A DNA stretch of 64,000 nt. Source: Micromonospora endolithica (GTDB taxonomy: Bacteria > Actinomycetota > Actinomycetes > Mycobacteriales > Micromonosporaceae). The position numbers were made by a program, and so were the translations under genes. The stretch is taken from NCBI RefSeq assembly GCF_003626595.1, contig NZ_RBAK01000001.1, positions 744,001 to 808,000 of the forward strand, read 5' to 3'. The notes beneath the pieces are model-generated. The model saw nothing but the letters and a program-made list of their open reading frames with translations. It had not been told where the DNA came from and did no database searches. Of the stretch, positions 18,183 through 26,049 are shown piece by piece. Positions within the stretch are counted from its first letter, which is position 1. Each line of letters begins with the position of its first letter.

Positions 18183-18546
18183 CCCGAACCGGACGGGGTC
18201 CGGCCTGTCCGCACGGGCGCGACCCGTCCGGGCGGTCCGACCCGTCCGCCTCGGGGGACCCGGCTACACCGCCTTGACGGCCACTGCCGGGTTGTCCCCT
18301 GCACCCCGTCCCAATGTGTCCCCCTTCTTCCTCCGACTCGATATCAGTGATATCGGGGTGACCTGGAACCCGGACACCCCGACATCACGGAAATCGAGTG
18401 GATCTCCGACAACACCGTCGAGCGATCGCGACCGAGACGGCCCGGAGCAGGAGGGTCAGGGCGCGCGGGAACGCCGACGGTCGCCGGGGCTTCCGGCGAC
18501 CTCACACGTCGTCGCGCCGGGTGGCGTGCTCAGTGGCCGGCCGTGG
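18183..18546. other. Gene-free stretch with one isolated palindrome
   Basis: 364 bases between two convergent genes. No frame has coding features I trust. The only strong signal is the dyad at 18339-18355 (CGATATCA-G-TGATATCG), listed separately. Confidence 0.6.
18339..18355. promoter_or_regulatory. Orphan 17-bp palindrome CGATATCAGTGATATCG
   Basis: Perfect 8-base arms around one central base, AT-rich against a very GC-rich background. It looks like an operator for a dimeric repressor, but both flanking genes converge on it and no start codon lies close downstream. It may serve a missed small gene or be a relic. Confidence 0.45.
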
Positions 18547-18942
18547 TCAGCGGTGCCCTTCCGGGCGCTGCCGCCAGCGGTCCTCCATCCGGTCAAGGAT
18601 GGAGGATCGGCGACCGGCCCGACCGCGGGGACGGCGACGACTCGTCGTGCCACCCACCACGTGCAGGTCGGGCGACTGCGCCCGACGGTGCGACTGCACC
18701 CCGTAGCCCAGCGCGGCCAGCATGACGACGAACCCCGCCACTGCCAGCGGCGGAGTCTTGATCACCGCGCCGTAGACCAACAGGGCGAGGCCGATGACGA
18801 CCACGCCGGCGGCGACGAGCAGGCGACGCCGCGTCTGGAAACGCGGGTCGCTGGCGCGCACGGCCGAGGCGAATTTGGGGTCCTCGGCAAGCGACCGCTC
18901 GATCTGCTCGAACAGCCGCTGCTCGTGCTCCGAGAGCGGCAC
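18547..18942 (-). CDS. DUF3040 domain-containing membrane protein
   Basis: A 131-residue small membrane protein of the actinobacterial DUF3040 family. The N-terminus MPLSEHEQRLFEQIERSLAEDPKFA is the family hallmark, followed by two helices (about 41-60 and 65-82) and a basic tail with RRRPRGRAGRRSS. Function is unknown. GTG at 18942 is preceded by GGAG. In M. tuberculosis the DUF3040 gene Rv2169c lies between mraZ and the prenyl synthase genes, so its place here agrees with ancestral order. A short inverted repeat (GCAGCC-AACC-GGCTGC, 18995-19010) lies in its upstream region. Confidence 0.92.
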   Translation of the reverse strand: MPLSEHEQRLFEQIERSLAEDPKFASAVRASDPRFQTRRRLLVAAGVVVIGLALLVYGAVIKTPPLAVAGFVVMLAALGYGVQSHRRAQSPDLHVVGGTTSRRRPRGRAGRRSSILDRMEDRWRQRPEGHR

Positions 18943-19058
18943 GGCACTCCTCCCCGGTCATGTTGGTCGGGCCCGGTCGGGCCGACAGACCGTGGCAGCC
19001 AACCGGCTGCTTACCCGCAAGTCTACGAGGGCCCTCGCGCGTCGGAAAGCGGGACGAC

Positions 19059-20318
19059 CTACGGCCGGGGTGGATTTTCGTTTCGTCGGGTCTCCGGGGT
19101 GCCGAGCAGACTGGCCGGACCTATGACGGACCGCCCGAAACGGGCAGCCGCGGCGTCGGCGGCGGCTTCCGCCTCGCGCCAGCCACGCTCGGGCGCGCCG
19201 AGGGCGAGCTGCCGGGGAGTCTCCCGGGCGACGGCGAGCCCCTCGGCCCGTACGCCGACGAGGCGGATCGGCTCACCGGGGTCGAGCGCGGTGTAGAGCG
19301 CCCAGGCGGTGTCGAACATCTCCCGGGCGACGTCGGTGGGCACCCCGAGGGTGCGGGAGCGACTGACGGTGCGGAAGTCGGCCAGCCGCACCTTCAACGA
19401 CACCGTCCGCCCCACCTGACCCGCCCGGCGCAGCCGGGTGCCGACCTTCTCGGCGAGGGCGAGCAGGGTCCGGCGGATCTGCGCCGGGTCGGTGACGTCG
19501 ACGTCGAAGGTCACCTCGGCGCCGATCGACTTCTCCACCTGCTCCGGGCTCACCCGGCGCGGGTCGCGTCCCCACGCCAGCTCGTGCAGGTGCCGCGCGG
19601 ACGCCTCGCCGAGCGCCCGGCGCAGCATCCCGTAGGGCGCTTCGGCGAGGTCACCGATGGTGGTCAGGCCGAGCCGGCGCAGCGTCTCGGTCGACCGCTC
19701 CCCCACCCCCCACAGCGCGGACACCGGAAGGGGGTGCAGGAAGTCGAGCACCCGGTCGGCCGGGACCACGAGCAGACCGTCGGGCTTGGCCCGGGTGGAG
19801 CCGAGCTTGGCGACGAACTTGCTCGGCGCCACCCCGACCGAACAGGTCAGCCCCTGGTCGGCCGCGACCCGCTCGCGGATCTGCCGGGCGATGGCGGCCG
19901 GTGACCCGAACAACCGCCGGGCGCCGGTCACGTCGAGGAACGCCTCGTCCAGGGAGAGCGGCTCGACCAGCGGGGTGACGTCCCGGAAGATCTGCATCAC
20001 CGCCCGGGACGCGGCCGAGTAGGCCGGGAAGTCCGGCGCCAGGAAGATCGCGTGCGGGCAGAGCGCGCGGGCGCGCATGGTCGGCATGGCGCTGCGGACG
20101 CCGTACCGTCGGGCCTCGTAGCTGGCGGAGCTGACCACCCCGCGCGGCCCGATGCCGCCGACCACGACGGCCCGGCCGCGCAGCTCCGGCCGGGCGCGCA
20201 CCTCGACGGAGGCGAAGAAGGCGTCCATGTCCACGTGCAGCACGGTGCAGCCGGTGTCGTCGGCGTCCGGCCCGAAGCGGGGATCGCCACCCCTCGGCAA
20301 CGACTGGCTGCGACCCAT
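19059..20318 (-). CDS. dinB: DNA polymerase IV (Y family)
   Basis: A 419-residue translesion polymerase. Catalytic acids are Asp30 in LHVDMDAFFASVEV and Asp124/Glu125 in LSLDEAFLDV; VSSASYEARRYGVRSAMP is the dNTP-binding region. The helix-hairpin-helix and little-finger domains follow. About 20 residues precede the usual start. A -10 TAGCCT (20325-20330) sits exactly 6 bases from the ATG, so the transcript should be leaderless. I see no SOS box upstream, in line with mycobacterial dinB genes not being damage-inducible. It lies about 2 kb from the separate dnaE2-imuB mutasome genes. Confidence 0.96.
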   Translation of the reverse strand: MGRSQSLPRGGDPRFGPDADDTGCTVLHVDMDAFFASVEVRARPELRGRAVVVGGIGPRGVVSSASYEARRYGVRSAMPTMRARALCPHAIFLAPDFPAYSAASRAVMQIFRDVTPLVEPLSLDEAFLDVTGARRLFGSPAAIARQIRERVAADQGLTCSVGVAPSKFVAKLGSTRAKPDGLLVVPADRVLDFLHPLPVSALWGVGERSTETLRRLGLTTIGDLAEAPYGMLRRALGEASARHLHELAWGRDPRRVSPEQVEKSIGAEVTFDVDVTDPAQIRRTLLALAEKVGTRLRRAGQVGRTVSLKVRLADFRTVSRSRTLGVPTDVAREMFDTAWALYTALDPGEPIRLVGVRAEGLAVARETPRQLALGAPERGWREAEAAADAAAARFGRSVIGPASLLGTPETRRNENPPRP

Positions 20319-20324
20319 GCCGGC

Positions 20325-20330
20325 AGGCTA
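20325..20330 (-). promoter_or_regulatory. -10 hexamer of dinB, leaderless
   Basis: TAGCCT on the minus strand, six bases before the dinB ATG at 20318; no ribosome site present. Confidence 0.6.
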
Positions 20331-20355
20331 GCCCCCGGCTACGACGGAAACCGGG

Positions 20356-21543
20356 TCAGCCCCGGACGACCAGCAGCGGGATGGTCATCTCGGCCGCGGT
20401 GTCCGCCCCGTGGTACGCGACCAGGCGCGACGCCATCGGCGGCTCGGAGCGGGTGGCGAGCACGGCGTGGGTGCCGTTGCTGACCACGACCACGTCGCCG
20501 ATGCGGCCCAGGTGTTCCTCGGGCACCGGGCCGAACCAGCCCTCGGCGACCATCTCCTCGCGGGTCCGCACCCGGGCCGCGTCGCCGAGCACCGCCGACC
20601 AGGCGGCCCGTACGTCGTCCCGGGCGCCCGGCGCGACGTGCAGGTAGCGGACCCGGGGTTCGCCGGCGACCACGGTCACGCCGGCCCGCAACCGCTCGTC
20701 GGCGTCCAGGTCGACGCGGTGCCCGGGCGGGATGTCGAGTTGGCCGTGGTCGGCGGTGACCAGCAGCGCCGCGTCCGGGCCCAGCCCGTCCACCAGGCGC
20801 GCGAGCAGCCGGTCCACGTCCGCGGCGGCGGCCCGCCAGGGCATCGAGTCGACTCCGGCGAGGTGGCCGTGCCGGTCCAGATCGGGATGGTAGCCGGAGA
20901 CCAGGGTGGGGCCCGGTCCGGCGGCGAGCGCGGCGAGCATCTGCCCGGCCAGCGCGTCCACCCCGGCCGCGCCCCGGTAGTCCCCGCCCCGGTTGGCCGC
21001 CACGGTCAGCCCGCTGCCGCCGAACTCGGGCCGGCTGACCACGGTCACCGTGACCCCCGCCGCCCGCGCCCGTTCCAGCCGGGTGGGCACCGGCTGCCAG
21101 CGTCGCGGGTCGGGGTCGGCCGCCCACTCGACGTGGTTGAGCACCCGGTCGGTGCCGGGTATCCGCAGCGTGAAGCCGAGCACCCCGTGCGCGCCGGGCG
21201 GCGCGCCGGTACCGAGCGTCACCAGGCTGGTCGGCGTGGTGGACGGGAAACCCGAGGTGAGCGGGCGGCCGGTGGTCGCGGCAAGCCCGGCCAGGGTCGG
21301 CGCGTACGGGGCGGCGGTGGGGATCTGGTACCAGCCGAGGCCGTCGACGAGGAGCACCGCGATCCGGCGTACCCCGGCGAGGGCGTCGGTGAGGCCGAGC
21401 GTGTCGGCGGCTCCCGGCACCCCGAGCACCGCCAGCGCGGCGGGCAGCACGTCGGCGAGGCTGGCCGCGCCGTAGCGCGGCGCGACGACCTCCAGCGGCG
21501 CCGGCGCGGCGGCCGGACCGGGGGCGGGGGGTGCGCCGCTCAT
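20356..21543 (-). CDS. Alkaline phosphatase superfamily protein (nucleotide pyrophosphatase/phosphodiesterase-like)
   Basis: A 395-residue enzyme of the type I phosphodiesterase/nucleotide pyrophosphatase group (PF01663). Metal and nucleophile regions are visible: VLLVDGLGWYQ (63-73, metal Asp), GFPSTTPTSLVTLGTG (98-113, Thr nucleophile), GYHPDLDRHGHLAG (Asp/His metal ligands) and VTADHGQLDI (Asp-His pair). Substrate unknown; family members hydrolyse phosphodiester or phosphonate bonds. It starts with ATG at 21543, overlapping the methyltransferase stop by 4 bases, so the two are co-translated. No signal peptide is apparent, so it should act in the cytoplasm. Confidence 0.9.
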   Translation of the reverse strand: MSGAPPAPGPAAAPAPLEVVAPRYGAASLADVLPAALAVLGVPGAADTLGLTDALAGVRRIAVLLVDGLGWYQIPTAAPYAPTLAGLAATTGRPLTSGFPSTTPTSLVTLGTGAPPGAHGVLGFTLRIPGTDRVLNHVEWAADPDPRRWQPVPTRLERARAAGVTVTVVSRPEFGGSGLTVAANRGGDYRGAAGVDALAGQMLAALAAGPGPTLVSGYHPDLDRHGHLAGVDSMPWRAAAADVDRLLARLVDGLGPDAALLVTADHGQLDIPPGHRVDLDADERLRAGVTVVAGEPRVRYLHVAPGARDDVRAAWSAVLGDAARVRTREEMVAEGWFGPVPEEHLGRIGDVVVVSNGTHAVLATRSEPPMASRLVAYHGADTAAEMTIPLLVVRG

Positions 21544-22289
21544 GCCGGGCGGCGGGCGAACAGGTGCAGCTGGGCGGCGAGGTCCCGCCAGGGCGCGCGG
21601 GCGGCGAGCGCCCGCTCCAACTCGACGAGCGCCGCCGGTTGGCCGTCGGCGACGGTGGCGGGCAGCAGGTCGGCCAGGACGCGTACGCCGTGGATCTCCT
21701 CGACGGTGAGCCCGGCGGCGGCCAGCAGCGCGGCGGCGCCGTCGGCGTCGTAACGCCGACGCAGGGTGTCCCGTGGCCCGGCGGCGCCGGCCGGGTCGGC
21801 GGCCAGCGCGGCGGCGGTGTCCAGGTGGCCGTTCATGGCCCGGCCGAGCACGGCGGCGGCCCGCCCGGCGACCAGCACGCTGGCGGCGCCACCCGGACGC
21901 AGTGCGTCGGCGAGTGCGGCCACCACCGCCGCCGGGTCGTCGACGACCTCGAGGACGGCGTGGCAGAGGACCAGGTCCACGCTGGCCGGCTCGACCAGCC
22001 CGGCGAGCGCGTCGCCGTCACCCTGCACGGCCCGTACCCGGTCGGCGACCCCGGCCTCGGCGGCCCGGCGGGTCAGCGCGGCGAGCGCGTCGGGACTGGC
22101 GTCGACCACCGTGACCCGGTGCCCGGCGTGGGCCAGCGGAACGGCGAAGCCACCGGTGCCGCCGCCCACGTCCAGTACGGTCAGCGGGGCGTCCGCGCGG
22201 CGGTCCAACTCGGCGCGCAGCACCGACCAGATGACGGCGGTACGGGGGGTCAGCGGCGGCCCGGCGAGCCGGCCTCGGGTCTGGTCCAC
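21540..22289 (-). CDS. SAM-dependent methyltransferase
   Basis: A 249-residue class I methyltransferase. SAM-binding motif I is VLDVGGGTGGFAVPLA (about 38-53), the acidic residue after strand 2 is in VTVVDASPD, and VDLVLCHAVLEVVDDP corresponds to motif IV. The start is placed at GTG 22289 because a -10 TAGGCT (22297-22302) lies 7 bases upstream; an in-frame GTG eleven codons earlier would sit upstream of that promoter. Its substrate is not evident. The stop overlaps the start of the phosphodiesterase-like gene. Confidence 0.88.
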   Translation of the reverse strand: MDQTRGRLAGPPLTPRTAVIWSVLRAELDRRADAPLTVLDVGGGTGGFAVPLAHAGHRVTVVDASPDALAALTRRAAEAGVADRVRAVQGDGDALAGLVEPASVDLVLCHAVLEVVDDPAAVVAALADALRPGGAASVLVAGRAAAVLGRAMNGHLDTAAALAADPAGAAGPRDTLRRRYDADGAAALLAAAGLTVEEIHGVRVLADLLPATVADGQPAALVELERALAARAPWRDLAAQLHLFARRPA

Positions 22290-22296
22290 CCCGACG

Positions 22297-22302
22297 AGCC
22301 TA
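22297..22302 (-). promoter_or_regulatory. -10 hexamer of the methyltransferase gene, leaderless
   Basis: TAGGCT on the minus strand, seven bases before the GTG at 22289. It decides the start choice. Confidence 0.55.
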
Positions 22303-22364
22303 GTCACCCGGTCCAGCCGCACCGGGAACCCGCCCGGCCCGGCCGGGAAACGGCCCGCCCGTGG

Positions 22365-22541
22365 TCACGCCGGGCCGTCGGTGCCGTTCTCCTCGGCGCG
22401 GGAGCGCAGGGCGTTGGCGACCGGCCGGTCGCTGATCTCGTACTCGCGCGGCTCGGCGTGGTGGGCCGGCACCCAGCCGGCGCCGAGTCGGGTCCGGCGG
22501 GAGTTGGCCACCCCGCCGCTGGCTGCGCGATTACCCGTCAT
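22365..22541 (-). CDS. Small hypothetical protein, 58 aa
   Basis: A 58-residue basic soluble peptide beginning MTGNRAASGGVANSRRTRLG and containing WVPAHHAEPREYEISDRPVANALRSRAEE. ATG at 22541 has a GGGGGAA purine tract 7-13 bases upstream, and codon third positions are strongly G/C as in real genes. It sits alone between dnaE2 and the methyltransferase, on the same strand. I recognise no domain. I infer conservation only from the coding character; a family search in Micromonosporaceae would settle it. Confidence 0.65.
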   Translation of the reverse strand: MTGNRAASGGVANSRRTRLGAGWVPAHHAEPREYEISDRPVANALRSRAEENGTDGPA

Positions 22542-22641
22542 CGGTTCGTTCCCCCTCGTGACGCGCGGGCCACTCTGCCCGCGCGGGCTGCAAGTCTCCC
22601 GCCGGACGGGACGGAAAACCGTAATGTGGATCACTCTCGGC

Positions 22642-25600
22642 TCAGCGGAAGTCACGGGAGGCGGGACTGACCGGTGGCTCGATCGCGTCCAACCGGTCGG
22701 CGGTGAGATTGATCACTCCCTCGTGCCGCTGCAACAGGCCCCGCACCACCAGGGCGGCGCTGGTGCGGGCCACCCGCCGGTACCGTTCCCACAACCCCGG
22801 TGAACAGGTGACGTTGAGCATGCCGGTCTCGTCCTCCAGGTTGAGGAAGGTGACCCCGCCGGCGGTCGCCGGGCGCTGCCGGTGGGTCACGATCCCGCCG
22901 ACCCGGATCCGCCGGCCCGGCTCCACCCGGGGAAGCCGGGCGATCGGCACCGCACCCAGCGCGTCCAGCCGCGGGCGGAGGAAGCGGGCCGGGTGACTCT
23001 CCGGCGACAACCCGGTCGCCCACACGTCGGCCATCAACCGGTCCACCGCCTCCAGGCCGGGCAGCGGCGGCGCGGTCGTGCCGGTCACCGTGCCGGGCAG
23101 CCGGCCGGGCCGGTCCTGGGCCGCCGCGCCGGCGGCCCAGAGCGCCTGCCGCCGGGACAGCCCGAAACAGGCGAAGGCGTCCGCGGTGGACAGCGCCTCC
23201 AGCTGCGCGGCGGTGAGGCCCACCCGCCGGGCCAGGTCCGGCATGTCGCGGTACGCCCCGTGCGCCGTCCGCTCCGCCTCGATCCGCTCGGCCACGTCGT
23301 CGCCGAGGGTCCGCACGCTGGACAACCCCAGGCGTACGGCGGGACCACCCAGCCCCCAGGCGTGCGGCGGCTCCCCCGGCACGCTGCCCCAGCGGGTCCG
23401 CGGGGTCGACTCCAGCACCGCCCGGGCCCCGCTGGCGTTGACGTCCGGCCGGCGGACCTCGACCCCGTGCCGGCGGGCGTCGTCGACCAGGGTCTGCGGC
23501 GCGTAGAAGCCCATCGGCTGCGCGTTGAGCAGGGCGGCCAGGAACGGCCCCGGGTGGTAGCGCTTGAGCCAGGAACTGGCGTAGACCAGGTAGGCGAAGC
23601 TCATCGCGTGGCTCTCCGGGAAGCCGTAGCTGGCGAACGCCGACAACTTCCGGTAGACGTCGTCGGCCAGCTCTCCGGTGATGCCCCGCTCGGCCATCCC
23701 GGCGTAGAGCCGCTCGGCGATCCGGGCCATCCGCTCGGCGGACCGCTTGGCGCCCATCGCCCGGCGCAACTGGTCGGCCTCCGCCGCGTCGAACCCGGCC
23801 AGGTCGATCGCCAGCTGCATCAACTGCTCCTGGAACAGCGGCACGCCGAGCGTCTTCTCCAGCGCGTTGCGCATCAGCGGGTGCGCGTACTCCACCGGCT
23901 CCTGGCCGTTCTTGCGCCGGATGAACGGGTGCACCGAGCCACCCTGGATCGGACCGGGCCGGATCAGCGCCACCTCGACCACCAGGTCGTAGAACTCGCG
24001 CGGCTTCAACCGGGGCAGGGTGGCCATCTGGGCCCGGCTCTCCACCTGGAACACCCCGACCGAGTCGGCCCGGCACAGCATGTCGTAGACCTCGGGATCG
24101 TCCAGCGTCATGTCGCCCAGGTCGAGGCTGGCGCCGATCATGTCGTAGCCGTAGTGCAGCGCGGACAGCATGCCGAGGCCGAGCAGGTCGAACTTCACCA
24201 GTCCCACCGCGGCGCAGTCGTCCTTGTCCCACTGGAGCACGCTGCGGCCGGGCATCCGGCCCCACTCCACCGGGCAGACCTCGATCACCGGCCGGTCGCA
24301 GATCACCATGCCGCCGGAGTGGATGCCCAGGTGCCGGGGGAAGGTCTGCAACTCATTGGCGTACGCGACCACCTGCTCGGGGATGTCCTCGACGTCCACC
24401 GCCGCGACCGAGCCCCAGCGGTCGATCTGCTTGCTCCAGGCGTCCTGCTGGCCCGGCGAGAAACCGAACGCCTTCGCCACGTCCCGCACCGCGGAGCGGG
24501 GTCGGTAGGAGATGACGTTGGCGACCTGGGCGGTGTGCTCCCGGCCGTAGCGGGCGTAGACGTGCTGGATCACCTCCTCCCGCCGGTCGGACTCGATGTC
24601 CACGTCGATGTCCGGCGGGCCGTCCCGCTCCGGGGCGAGGAACCGCTCGAAGAGCAGTCGGTGCCGCACCGCGTCCACGTTGGTGATCCGCAGCGCGTAA
24701 CAGACCGCCGAGTTCGCCGCCGAACCACGGCCCTGGCAGTAGATGTCCTGCGCGCGGCAGAACGCGACGATGTCGTAGACCACCAGGAAGTAGCCGGGGA
24801 AGCCCAGCTCGTCGATCATCCGCAGCTCGTGGTCCAACTGCGCGTACGCCCTCGGGTGCGCCTCGCGCGGGCCGTACCGTTCCCGGGCGCCCTGCTCGGT
24901 CAGGTGCCGCAGCCAGCTCATCTCGGTGTGCCCCGGCGGCACCGGGTACGCCGGCAGCGTCGGCGCCACCAGTTGCAGGTCGAAGGCGAGTTCGGCGCCG
25001 AACTCGGCGGCCCGCGCCACCGCACCCGGGTACGCGGCGAACCGCACCGCCATCTCCGCGCCGCCGCGCAGGTGGGCGGTGGCGGCGGCGGGCAACCAGC
25101 CGTCGATCTCGTCCAGGCTGCGCCGGGCCCGTACGGCGGCGACCGTGGTGGCCAGCCGCCGCCGCCCCGGGGTCGCGTAGTGCACGTTGTTGGTGGCCAC
25201 CGTGGGCAGTCCGGCCGTGGCCGCCAGCTCGGCGAGGGCGTCGTTGCGGTCGGCGTCGACCGGGTGCCCGTGGTCGGTCAGCTCCACCGCCACCGTCTCC
25301 GCCCCGAACAGCGCGGTCAGCCGGTCCAGCTCCCGGGCCGCCGCGTCCACCCCCTCGGTGAGCAGCGCACCGGGCACGTGACCCTTGCGGCAGCCGGTCA
25401 GCACCAGCACGTGGTCGCGCAGTTCGGCGGCGACCTCCTCCAGTTCCCCGTACACCGGGCGGCCCTTCTCCCCGCCGCGCAGCTGGGCCCGGGAGATGAC
25501 CGACGCGAGCCGCGCGTATCCCTCGTGGCCGTGGGCGAGCACCAGCAGGTGCGCGCCGAGCGGGTCCGGCTCACCGTTCTGCGGACCGGGCAGCCCGAGG

Positions 25601-26025
25601 GACAGCTCGGCGCCGAAGATGGTCGGCAGGTGCAGCTCACGGGCGGCCTCGGCGAACCGCACCACCCCGTAGAAACCGTCGTGGTCGGTGACGGCGAGCG
25701 CGGTGAGACCCAGCCGGGCCGCCTCCTCGGCCAGTTCCTCCGGATGGCTGGCCCCGTCGAGGAAGCTGAAGTTGGTGTGCGCGTGCAGCTCCGCGTACGG
25801 CACCGCGCCGTCGTCCGGGCGGGGCAGCTCGGGCGCCTCGTACGGCTGGCGCTTGCGGGTCCACGCCGGTGCGTCGCCGCCGTCGGCGTCCACCGCCAGG
25901 GGGTCCACCACGTGCAGGTGCCGCTCGTCCCGGGACGTGCCCCCGCTCCGCCCGCCGCCCGACCCGCGCCCGGAGAGCACCCGCTCCAACTCCGACCAGG
26001 GCTGCTTCGGGTTGTGGAAGCTCAC
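22642..26025 (-). CDS. dnaE2: Error-prone DNA polymerase III alpha subunit DnaE2
   Basis: DnaE2 (ImuC) is the catalytic polymerase of the damage-induced mutasome with ImuA' and ImuB. The 1127-residue protein has an N-terminal PHP domain (YAELHAHTNFSFLDGASHPEEL, about 76-97, and TDHDGFYG near 117). The C-family polymerase core carries the catalytic aspartates in PDIDVDIESD (471-480), and an OB-fold lies near the end (RIRVGGIVTHRQRPATAGGVTFLNLEDETG). The N-terminus has about 45 extra Gly/Ser-rich residues. The start is GTG at 26025. It follows imuB after 24 bases, so imuA', imuB and dnaE2 are one operon. The LexA-type box nearest to the cassette is at 29501-29516, ahead of the HEPN gene. Confidence 0.96.
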   Translation of the reverse strand: MSFHNPKQPWSELERVLSGRGSGGGRSGGTSRDERHLHVVDPLAVDADGGDAPAWTRKRQPYEAPELPRPDDGAVPYAELHAHTNFSFLDGASHPEELAEEAARLGLTALAVTDHDGFYGVVRFAEAARELHLPTIFGAELSLGLPGPQNGEPDPLGAHLLVLAHGHEGYARLASVISRAQLRGGEKGRPVYGELEEVAAELRDHVLVLTGCRKGHVPGALLTEGVDAAARELDRLTALFGAETVAVELTDHGHPVDADRNDALAELAATAGLPTVATNNVHYATPGRRRLATTVAAVRARRSLDEIDGWLPAAATAHLRGGAEMAVRFAAYPGAVARAAEFGAELAFDLQLVAPTLPAYPVPPGHTEMSWLRHLTEQGARERYGPREAHPRAYAQLDHELRMIDELGFPGYFLVVYDIVAFCRAQDIYCQGRGSAANSAVCYALRITNVDAVRHRLLFERFLAPERDGPPDIDVDIESDRREEVIQHVYARYGREHTAQVANVISYRPRSAVRDVAKAFGFSPGQQDAWSKQIDRWGSVAAVDVEDIPEQVVAYANELQTFPRHLGIHSGGMVICDRPVIEVCPVEWGRMPGRSVLQWDKDDCAAVGLVKFDLLGLGMLSALHYGYDMIGASLDLGDMTLDDPEVYDMLCRADSVGVFQVESRAQMATLPRLKPREFYDLVVEVALIRPGPIQGGSVHPFIRRKNGQEPVEYAHPLMRNALEKTLGVPLFQEQLMQLAIDLAGFDAAEADQLRRAMGAKRSAERMARIAERLYAGMAERGITGELADDVYRKLSAFASYGFPESHAMSFAYLVYASSWLKRYHPGPFLAALLNAQPMGFYAPQTLVDDARRHGVEVRRPDVNASGARAVLESTPRTRWGSVPGEPPHAWGLGGPAVRLGLSSVRTLGDDVAERIEAERTAHGAYRDMPDLARRVGLTAAQLEALSTADAFACFGLSRRQALWAAGAAAQDRPGRLPGTVTGTTAPPLPGLEAVDRLMADVWATGLSPESHPARFLRPRLDALGAVPIARLPRVEPGRRIRVGGIVTHRQRPATAGGVTFLNLEDETGMLNVTCSPGLWERYRRVARTSAALVVRGLLQRHEGVINLTADRLDAIEPPVSPASRDFR

Positions 26026-26049
26026 CGGGGGATCCCGCCCGGGTGCTGC

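Noticed and set aside
18357..18546. Possible short peptide after the orphan palindrome (frame giving DITEIEWISDNTVERSRP)
   Set aside because: The first residues look protein-like, but there is no start codon or ribosome site and the rest is low complexity. Left as non-coding.
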